DNA from: Alistipes sp.
GTDB taxonomy: Bacteria > Bacteroidota > Bacteroidia > Bacteroidales > Rikenellaceae
Direction: 5' to 3'
Length of the DNA: 64,000 nt
Assembly: GCA_020026375.1 (NCBI GenBank)
Contig: JAHHQN010000001.1
Location: 1-64,000 of the forward strand
The notes under the pieces are model-generated. The model saw only the letters and a list, made by a program, of their open reading frames with translations, was not told the origin of the DNA and searched no databases. Shown piece by piece: positions 58,142 through 64,000 of this stretch (its first letter is position 1; every line of letters starts with the position of its first letter). Both the position numbers and the translations under genes were made by a program.

Positions 58142-58675
58142 CTAGTTGATGCTTCTGCGGTCGGCAGGTTCATGGTTGGGCGAATCGGCCTCCATTTCAA
58201 TCTGCAACTTCACCATCTTGATGGCGGTAGCCGCAGCCTCGTCGCCCTTGTTGCCCAGCGCACCGCCACAACGGTCGAGTGCCTGCTGCTTGTCGTTGAC
58301 GGTCAGCACACCGAAGGCGATGGGCATGTTCCACTGCAACTGCAACTGGGTGAGACCCTGTGTCACGCCGTCACAGATGAAGTCGAAGTGACGGGTGTCG
58401 CCCTGAATGACGCAACCCAATGCAATGACTGCATCGACATCGGTATATTCGGCGAAGAACTGCGCGCCGAGCGACAACTCGAAGGTGCCGGGGACATGCT
58501 TCACATGGATATTGGCTTCGGGACAACCGGCCTGACGGAGTGTGCGCACCGCACCTTCCAGCAATGCCTCGGTCACCTCACAGTTCCACTCGGCAACCAC
58601 GATACCGAAACTCATCTCCTGAGCCGAGGGTACGGGTGAATCGAACTGCGAAAGATTATGATTACGGGTAGCCAT
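58142..58675 (-). CDS. ribH: 6,7-dimethyl-8-ribityllumazine synthase
   Basis: This enzyme joins the pyrimidine and dihydroxybutanone phosphate to lumazine in riboflavin synthesis. In its 177 residues: FGIVVAEWNCEVTEALLEGA (about 23-42, substrate-binding Trp), VKHVPGTFELSLGAQFF (about 59-75), IALGCVIQGDTRHFDFICDGV (about 84-104, with the catalytic His of the GDTxHF motif) and MPIAFGVLTVNDKQQALDRCGG (about 116-137). No other rib gene is adjacent; the TPR gene lies seven bases upstream on the same strand and likely shares the transcript. Confidence 0.97.
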   Translation of the reverse strand: MATRNHNLSQFDSPVPSAQEMSFGIVVAEWNCEVTEALLEGAVRTLRQAGCPEANIHVKHVPGTFELSLGAQFFAEYTDVDAVIALGCVIQGDTRHFDFICDGVTQGLTQLQLQWNMPIAFGVLTVNDKQQALDRCGGALGNKGDEAAATAIKMVKLQIEMEADSPNHEPADRRSIN

Positions 58676-58682
58676 CTTCAGA

Positions 58683-59366
58683 TTAGTTTAAACCACCCAA
58701 CATTTTCTCTGCGTCGCGCGCCTCGTTGGAAGCGGGATATGCGGTGAGGATACGGTCGAGGAACGAACGGGCCTGCTCCACATCACCGGCAGCCTTGGCA
58801 GCCAGAGCGGCCTTGCGCAGGTAGAGGGGTGCGGTCATGTTGTTGTCGGCAGCCTCGACAGCCTCCTTGTAGAACTTCACAGCCTTGGCGAAGTTGTCCT
58901 GCTGGACAGCCACATCGCCCTGAAGGCCCAGGTTCTGTGCGTTGATTACCGCACCGGGAAGACCGTCAACGGCCGAATAGTCGGAAAGGAACTCGGCAGC
59001 CTTCTCCAGGTCGCCCATGTGGAGGTAGCAGGCACCTGCATAGTGCTTGGCCAGGTTGCCCGAGGGGGTCGAGCCATACTGCTCGGCAATCTCGAGGAAG
59101 CCTACGCCGTTGGCGTCGCCCGTGAGTGCCAGTTCATAGTCGGGATTCTGTGCGTCGAAACGGGACTGTGCCTGATAAATCATCTCGGCAGCCTTCTCAC
59201 AACGGGGAGAAACCACCAAAGCACGATAACCGTAGATAAGACCTCCGAGAATGAGCAGACCGAGGAAAATGTACGACAGTTTACGGCCGTTGTTCTCCAA
59301 GAAAAGCTCTGTTTTGTTCATTGCTTCGCCGAGTGATTCCTGCTCGGCTACTTGATGCTTTGCCAT
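58683..59366 (-). CDS. TPR-repeat membrane-anchored protein (YfgM-like)
   Basis: This 227-residue protein has one membrane helix near the N-terminus (about 31-50, KLSYIFLGLLILGGLIYGYRALV) and a periplasmic or exported TPR domain (about 85-220: NLAKHYAGACYLHMGDLEKAAEFL, QGDVAVQQDNFAKAVKFYKEAVEA, LRKAALAAKAAGDVEQARSFLDRIL). The layout matches the tetratricopeptide proteins related to E. coli YfgM, which work around the Sec translocon. Gene order with ribH is common in Bacteroidetes. A minus-strand TATCTTTG (plus 59409-59416) lies 42 bases upstream. Confidence 0.88.
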   Translation of the reverse strand: MAKHQVAEQESLGEAMNKTELFLENNGRKLSYIFLGLLILGGLIYGYRALVVSPRCEKAAEMIYQAQSRFDAQNPDYELALTGDANGVGFLEIAEQYGSTPSGNLAKHYAGACYLHMGDLEKAAEFLSDYSAVDGLPGAVINAQNLGLQGDVAVQQDNFAKAVKFYKEAVEAADNNMTAPLYLRKAALAAKAAGDVEQARSFLDRILTAYPASNEARDAEKMLGGLN

Positions 59367-59408
59367 CTGATGTATAATGTTTATAGTTTAAAATTCATGA
59401 AGCATTTG

Positions 59409-59466
59409 CAAAGATACAAAACTATTCAGAATGTACAACTTCATATCCGTATTTTTTGTAACTTTA
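59409..59466. promoter_or_regulatory. Divergent -7 boxes for the TPR gene and recF
   Basis: Minus-strand TATCTTTG (59409-59416) serves the TPR-ribH pair. Plus-strand TAACTTTA (59459-59466) ends five bases before recF ATG, which would make the recF mRNA leaderless. Confidence 0.6.
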
Positions 59467-59471
59467 CCCCC

Positions 59472-60590
59472 ATGCAACTGAAGAAATTATCACTCCTGAA
59501 TTTTAAAAATATCGCCCGACAGGAAATTTCGCTCTGTCGGGGCATCAATTCGTTTGTCGGCAACAACGGCGCCGGCAAGACAAACATCATTGATGCAGTC
59601 TATTACCTCTCGATGTGCAAGTCGTCGTTCCCGCTCACCGACACCCAGAGTATCCGCCACGGCGAGGAGTCGTTTCTGCTCGACGGCAGCTACTCCGCCG
59701 ACTCGGGCAAGAACGAACAGGTGTGCTGCTCCTACACCCGCAAGGGCGGCAAAATCATCAAGCGCAACGGCAAGGAGTACGAACGTCTGGCCGACCATGT
59801 GGGACTCTTCCCCGTGGTGATGGTCTCGCCGGCCGACTCGGCACTCATCAGCGGTGCGGCCGAGGAGCGCCGCCGCCACCTCAACGCCTACATCTCGCAG
59901 CTCGACCGCACCTACCTCAACGCCATGATGCGCTACAACACCGTGCTGCTCGAACGCAACAAGCTGCTCAAGATGTCGTCCGACGAGACGATGCTCCAGA
60001 TCTACGACCGCCAGCTGGTGACCCACGGCTGCGCCATTCACGAGGCACGCCGCCGCGAGACCGAACGGCTGCAACCCGTCGTCGGGGAGTTCTACCGTCT
60101 GCTTTCCGACGACAGGGAGCAGGTGGAGCTGAGCTACAAGTCCGACCTCAACGAGGCCGACTTCGGCCAGCTGCTCCTCGCCTCGCGCCAGCGCGACATC
60201 GTCAACGGATTCACCACCACGGGAGTCCACCGCGACGACCTCCAGCTCCGCATTGGCGGCTACCCCCTGCGCAAATACGGCTCGCAGGGGCAGCAGAAGT
60301 CGTTTCTTCTGGCCCTCAAGCTCGCACAGTATGTCATCGCCTCGCGCCAGCGCGAAGAGAAACCCATACTGCTGCTCGACGACCTGTTCGACAAGCTCGA
60401 CGCACGACGTGTCGAGCAACTGATTCATCTGGTGTCGTCCGACGACTTCGGACAGATACTCATCACCGACTGCAACCCCACCCGACTGCAATCCATTCTC
60501 GACCGCTCGAAGGCCGACTACGCCCTCTTCACCGTCAGCGACGGCGAGGTGACACCGACCAACGACCGCGCCGGACAAACCGACCAATGA
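59472..60590 (+). CDS. recF: DNA replication and repair protein RecF
   Basis: RecF is an SMC-like ATPase that helps load RecA at gaps through RecOR. The 372-residue protein starts at ATG 59472 (MQLKKLSLLNFKNIARQEI); 40 upstream codons are open but lie over the promoter region. Walker A FVGNNGAGKTNIIDA (about 28-42), the signature region YGSQGQQKSFLLALKLAQYV (about 272-291), and Walker B PILLLDDLFDKLDARR (about 301-316) are all present. The stop overlaps the next gene by four bases (ATGA). Confidence 0.96.
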   Translation: MQLKKLSLLNFKNIARQEISLCRGINSFVGNNGAGKTNIIDAVYYLSMCKSSFPLTDTQSIRHGEESFLLDGSYSADSGKNEQVCCSYTRKGGKIIKRNGKEYERLADHVGLFPVVMVSPADSALISGAAEERRRHLNAYISQLDRTYLNAMMRYNTVLLERNKLLKMSSDETMLQIYDRQLVTHGCAIHEARRRETERLQPVVGEFYRLLSDDREQVELSYKSDLNEADFGQLLLASRQRDIVNGFTTTGVHRDDLQLRIGGYPLRKYGSQGQQKSFLLALKLAQYVIASRQREEKPILLLDDLFDKLDARRVEQLIHLVSSDDFGQILITDCNPTRLQSILDRSKADYALFTVSDGEVTPTNDRAGQTDQ

Positions 60591-60883
60591 CCATGAGACG
60601 AACCAAAACCCTGATGATGGGCGAACTGCTCGACGAATTTTTCAAACGCCCCTATGTAGCCGCCAGGGTAGCCGAAGGCAAGCTGCCCGACACCTGGCGC
60701 ATGATTGTGGGCGAGCGTGCAGCCGCCTACACTGCCGAACTGAGGCTCGACAACCATATCCTCTACGCGAGAATCACGTCGAGTGTGCTGAAGCAGGAAC
60801 TCTTCTACCAGCGCGAGGCCCTGCGCGACGAAATCAACCGCCGCTCGGGCATACGCATCGTCAACGCCGTAATCATCAAGTGA
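60587..60883 (+). CDS. DciA-like protein (DUF721)
   Basis: This 98-residue basic protein (MRRTKTLMMGELLDEFFKR, then LPDTWRMIVGERAAAYTAELRLDNHILYARITSSVLKQEL, about 34-73) matches the DUF721 family, in which DciA was identified as the ancestral helicase loader for DnaB in most bacteria. Its ATG overlaps the recF stop, giving translational coupling and linking two replication/repair roles. MRRTK (ATG 60593) two codons on is an alternative start. A strong terminator follows. Confidence 0.88.
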   Translation: MTMRRTKTLMMGELLDEFFKRPYVAARVAEGKLPDTWRMIVGERAAAYTAELRLDNHILYARITSSVLKQELFYQREALRDEINRRSGIRIVNAVIIK

Positions 60884-60904
60884 CCCTCGCACCGACAACA
60901 AAGA

Positions 60905-60951
60905 AACGACACCCGCACAAGGCCGAAACCTTGTGCGGGTGTCGTTTTTCT
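60905..60951. terminator. Bidirectional terminator between dciA and mdh
   Basis: A perfect 18-bp stem (60905-60922 with 60929-60946) is followed by T-rich sequence; it lies between convergent genes and can serve both. Confidence 0.92.
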
Positions 60952-60968
60952 TACCCGATGTCCGCCGC

Positions 60969-61970
60969 CTATTTCAGGTGGACATTGTATTCGCCCCACG
61001 AGGCTACGGGAGGAATTACCCCCATGGCAATCACCTCGTCGCGCAGGTTGCACAGGTGGTGGTAACTGCGCTCCAGCTCGGCCTGCTCGTCGGGCGTACC
61101 CTCCACGTCGGTGTATGTCACGCCCTCACGGGTGACGGTGGTCTCCATCGCCATCAGTATGTGGTCGAAACGGCCGTTCGACACATAGGCACCCACCGGC
61201 CAGCGGAAGGGTTCGCCACCCATGGCCGCCGCAATCATGCAGATGGAAAGGTAGGCAGGACTCTGGAACGACGAGCGTCCGCGCAGGTCGATGATGTGCT
61301 TGCCACCCTGCACCACACGCTGGCGAATGGCCTCCCACTCCTCCACGGGCAGCGCTTCGGTGCCGATAAGGTCGGTCAGCGTGCGGCCGCCGACCGTGGT
61401 GGTCGAGGCATAGACGGCCATCTGCTCGCCGTGGCCGCCATAGGTGCGGCAGTTGCGGATTTCGGCGGCCGGCACCTTGAAGTATTTGACCAGCTCGCTT
61501 TGCAGACGGGTGCTGTCCAATGCGGCTAGTGTGGAGATTTGCGAGGGACGGAGTCCCGAATAAATCAGCGTGATGAGACCCGTGATGTCGGCCGGATTGA
61601 AGACCACCACCACATGTTTCACCTCGGGGCAGTAACGGCGGATATCCTTACCGAACGCCGCCGCAATCTCGGCATTGCCCTTCAGCAAATCCTCGCGCGT
61701 CATGCCGGCCTTGCGTGCGGCACCACCCGACGACACCACATAGGAGGCTCCTGTCAACGCCTCCCCGATGTCGGAGGTAAACGTGAGATTCACCCCCTCG
61801 AAGGCGCAGTGGTACAACTCCTCGGCCACACCCTCCAGCGCAGGCGCATAGGGGTCATAGAGGCAGATGTTGGGCGTAAGACGCATCATCATGGCGGTCT
61901 GTGCCATGTTCGAACCAATCATTCCGGCTGCTCCTACAATCGTCAGCTTTCCGTTACTCAAAAATTCCAT
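60969..61970 (-). CDS. mdh: Malate dehydrogenase
   Basis: This enzyme interconverts malate and oxaloacetate with NAD(H), here probably in the fumarate/succinate branch of fermentation. 333 residues from ATG 61970 (MEFLSNGKLTIVGAAGMIGSN); the longer frame to 62045 adds a Lys-rich stretch across the promoter and is rejected. NAD site TIVGAAGMIGSNMAQ (about 10-24), VVVFNPADITGLI (about 123-135), and the catalytic TYGGHGEQM (about 171-179, His) are visible. It belongs to the Bacteroidetes-type MDH, larger than the E. coli enzyme. -7 box TATATTTG at plus 62024-62031. Confidence 0.9.
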   Translation of the reverse strand: MEFLSNGKLTIVGAAGMIGSNMAQTAMMMRLTPNICLYDPYAPALEGVAEELYHCAFEGVNLTFTSDIGEALTGASYVVSSGGAARKAGMTREDLLKGNAEIAAAFGKDIRRYCPEVKHVVVVFNPADITGLITLIYSGLRPSQISTLAALDSTRLQSELVKYFKVPAAEIRNCRTYGGHGEQMAVYASTTTVGGRTLTDLIGTEALPVEEWEAIRQRVVQGGKHIIDLRGRSSFQSPAYLSICMIAAAMGGEPFRWPVGAYVSNGRFDHILMAMETTVTREGVTYTDVEGTPDEQAELERSYHHLCNLRDEVIAMGVIPPVASWGEYNVHLK

Positions 61971-62113
61971 AACCAATCTCGTTTTTTTTGTGAATCGTAC
62001 AGTTGTCTTTTTCTTTTCCACTGCAAATATAGCAAATTGATTCACAGGTTGTTCATCTAAAAAGGTTGTCTATTATAACTAAAAATTATAAGCTTTGCTT
62101 CCCCGAAAACAAA

Positions 62114-62145
62114 GCCGCCCGAAGGGAGGATTCCCTTCGGGCGGC
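62114..62145 (-). terminator. Terminator of the ribonucleotide reductase gene
   Basis: A perfect 14-bp stem (GCCGCCCGAAGGGA, 62114-62127, with 62132-62145), with TTTGTTTT on the minus-strand side. Confidence 0.85.
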
Positions 62146-62187
62146 AACAGGATATTCACGGAGCCGGTCACCCGACTCCCGGCGGCA

Positions 62188-64000
62188 TCAACCGCACTTC
62201 GAGTAACCGCACGACATGCAGGTCAGACAGCCGTTCTGGTAGGCCATGTTCTCCTGACCGCAGCTGGGGCATTTGCCCTTCGACTTGGTGCCGTCGACGA
62301 TATACTGTTTCAAGGCACGGCACACACCGGTCTTCCAGGTGTTGATGGACTCGCTGTCGAGATGCAGCGACTCGATGAGCGACACGGTCTTCTCGATGGG
62401 CATGCCGTGACGCAGGACACCCGAAATGAGTTTGGCGTAGTTCCAGAACTCCTCGTTGAAGAGTCTCGAAATCCCTCCCACGGTGTTGGTGTAGCCGTAG
62501 CGGTCGATATACTGGAAGTCGTAACGCTTCGTGCCGTCGGCCTCGCGTACCTTGATGATATTGCCATGAGCAATTTTGGGCGGAATATACATTGCGTCCT
62601 CCTCAATCTTCCCTGTGAAAATCTCATAGGGACGACCCTCCTGCAGACCCACAAAGGCAATCCAGTTCTCCTTGCCGTTCTTGAAACGGACAATGTCGGC
62701 CGGAATCGACTTGGGACGCTTGTGGGGGACGGGAGCCTCCGCGCTCTTCGACTTGGTGTTCTTGTCGAGCAGCACACCGTCGCGGCAGCCGTCACGATAG
62801 ACCGTCACACCCTTGCAGCCACACTCCCACGCCGTGCGGTAGACATCGGCCACCAGCTCCTCCGACACCGAGTTGGGGAGGTTGACCGTCACCGAAATCG
62901 AGTGGTCGACCCATTTCTGAATCGCACCCTGCATCTTCACCTTGGCCACCCAGTCGATGTCGTTGGCCGTGGCACCTGCATAGGGCGAAGCGGCCACCCA
63001 CTCGTTGAGTTCCGCATCAGAGATGTCGGAAAGGCGCGAAATGTCATAGCCGTTGGCGGCCAGCCACTTCACGAAGTTGTGGTGGTAGACGTTGTATTCC
63101 TGGAACTTCTCGCCGGTCTCGTCGATATAGTCCACATGGGTGTCCACGTCGGAAGGATTCACCTTGCGGCGACGCTTGTAGACCGTGCGGAACACGGGTT
63201 CGATACCCGAAGTGGTCTGCGACATGAGCGAAGTGGTGCCTGTGGGGGCGATGGTCAGCAACGCAATATTGCGACGGCCCCAGCGCAGCATCTCCTCGTA
63301 GAGTTCGGGATCGGCCTCGCGGATACGACCGATCATGGGGTTGTTCTTCTCCTTCTCGGAGTTGTAGACCTCGAAGGCACCGCGCTCGCGCGCCATGTTC
63401 ACCGACGAACGGTAGGCGGCCAGAGCCAGTGTCTTCTGCACCTTCACGGCAAACTCCAGCGCCTCCTCCGTGCCGTAGCGCAGACCCAGCGCGGCCAGCA
63501 TGTCGCCCTCGGCCGTGATGCCCAGACCCGTGCGGCGGCCCTTGAGTGCCATCGTGCGGATTTTCTTCCAGAGGTTCAGCTCCACCTGACGCACATCGGC
63601 GTCCTCGGGGTCACCCTGCACCTTCTCGATAATCAGGTCGACCTTCTCCAGCTCCAGGTCGATGATGTCGTCCATCATGCGCATGGCCTTGGCCACATGC
63701 GCCTTGAACTTCTCGAAATCGAACGAAGCCTCCGCCGTGAACGGACGGTCGACATAGCCCAGCAGATTGATCGCCAGCAGACGGCACGAATCGTAGGGAC
63801 AAAGCGGAATCTCGCCGCAGGGATTGGTCGACACGGTCACAAAACCCTCGTCGGCATAGCAGTCGGGAATACTCTCGCGAATGATGGTGTCCCAGAACAG
63901 CACACCCGGCTCGGCCGATTTCCAGGCGTTGTGGATAATCTTGTTCCACAGACGGCGGGCATCAATGTCCTGCACGCTTACCGGATCGTCGGAATTAATG
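62188..64000 (-). CDS. nrdJ: Class II (B12-dependent) ribonucleotide reductase, C-terminal part
   Basis: This enzyme makes deoxyribonucleotides with adenosylcobalamin. The frame is open to the right edge (INSDDPVSVQDIDARRLW), so the N-terminal part is outside the window; 603 residues are visible. NPCGEIPL (near 63805-63828), PTGTTSLM (near 63227-63250) and the Cys-rich tail CPSCGQENMAY...CMSCGYSKC (62188-62268) are typical of the NrdJ group with C-terminal redox/zinc cysteines. It needs cobalamin, which agrees with an importer of the BtuCD type at 3683. The upstream terminator of mdh lies between them. Confidence 0.9.
   Translation of the reverse strand, partial: INSDDPVSVQDIDARRLWNKIIHNAWKSAEPGVLFWDTIIRESIPDCYADEGFVTVSTNPCGEIPLCPYDSCRLLAINLLGYVDRPFTAEASFDFEKFKAHVAKAMRMMDDIIDLELEKVDLIIEKVQGDPEDADVRQVELNLWKKIRTMALKGRRTGLGITAEGDMLAALGLRYGTEEALEFAVKVQKTLALAAYRSSVNMARERGAFEVYNSEKEKNNPMIGRIREADPELYEEMLRWGRRNIALLTIAPTGTTSLMSQTTSGIEPVFRTVYKRRRKVNPSDVDTHVDYIDETGEKFQEYNVYHHNFVKWLAANGYDISRLSDISDAELNEWVAASPYAGATANDIDWVAKVKMQGAIQKWVDHSISVTVNLPNSVSEELVADVYRTAWECGCKGVTVYRDGCRDGVLLDKNTKSKSAEAPVPHKRPKSIPADIVRFKNGKENWIAFVGLQEGRPYEIFTGKIEEDAMYIPPKIAHGNIIKVREADGTKRYDFQYIDRYGYTNTVGGISRLFNEEFWNYAKLISGVLRHGMPIEKTVSLIESLHLDSESINTWKTGVCRALKQYIVDGTKSKGKCPSCGQENMAYQNGCLTCMSCGYSKCG

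Noticed and set aside
59352..59471. 40-codon extension of RecF
   Set aside because: It overlaps the TPR gene start and the promoter box, and RecF begins at MQLKKLSL.

Overview
The window reads as chromosome of a high-GC member of the Bacteroidales, most like Alistipes/Rikenellaceae (inferred from protein character and composition; no search was run). Supporting signs are promoters of the form TTTG-N19/20-TAnnTTTG, no Shine-Dalgarno sequences before most genes, an NGPSL glycosyltransferase, a DUF4254 protein, a dipeptidyl peptidase IV, class II ribonucleotide reductase and the NfnAB pair. Almost everything is core genome. I see no prophage, insertion sequence or CRISPR array.

Layout. 1-3.6 kb: 19-bp tandem repeat, groES-groEL on the minus strand behind an inverted repeat, tRNA-His, and two identical tRNA-Pro genes. 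3.7-6.4 kb: FecCD-type permease with its ATPase, tRNA-Glu, rpsT. 6.4-13.8 kb: adk diverging from thiL, a large exported glycosidase-like lipoprotein, rpsF-rpsR-rplI, a DUF4377-like lipoprotein, an orphan protein with a glycosylase-like motif. 14-24 kb: rpsA, 5'-nucleotidase, TGS-uridine kinase fusion, gcvP, MATE exporter. 24.3-28.1 kb: SlyD-like isomerase, then a three-gene cassette (WG-repeat protein kinase, VWA protein, WG-repeat pseudokinase), which is the most novel-looking system here. 28.1-34.7 kb: trxB-rnz-rRNA methyltransferase, pdxA, thrS-infC. 34.9-38.5 kb: surface-glycan genes (LuxE-like, CMP-sugar synthetase, NGPSL glycosyltransferase, GT2). 38.5-44.9 kb: clpB diverging from dnaX, then tyrS and folB. 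45-51.9 kb: ECF sigma factor with a four-helix membrane partner, GT9, DUF4254, LysM-glucosaminidase, an unknown protein, DPP4. 52-53.5 kb: a duplicated tRNA-Val/tRNA-Asn block. 53.5-57.7 kb: DUF1573 protein, nfnA-nfnB, aquaporin. 58.1-64 kb: ribH, TPR membrane protein, recF-dciA, mdh, and the 3' part of a B12-dependent ribonucleotide reductase running off the right edge.

Regulatory signals worth attention: (i) an 11-base word GACATTTTGGC shared by the groES upstream region and the clpB/dnaX divergent region, with a perfect 11-bp inverted repeat around the putative groES core promoter; (ii) an A10 run in dnaX that would give a short gamma product by slippage to an immediate stop; (iii) a probable ATT start for infC; (iv) start codons only 5-6 bases after the -7 box for dnaX, recF and the LuxE-like gene, implying leaderless mRNAs; (v) short ORFs directly behind strong promoters upstream of the MATE, SlyD and VWA genes.

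Genes were assigned by reading the protein sequences. Promoters and terminators were found by eye and are predictions.
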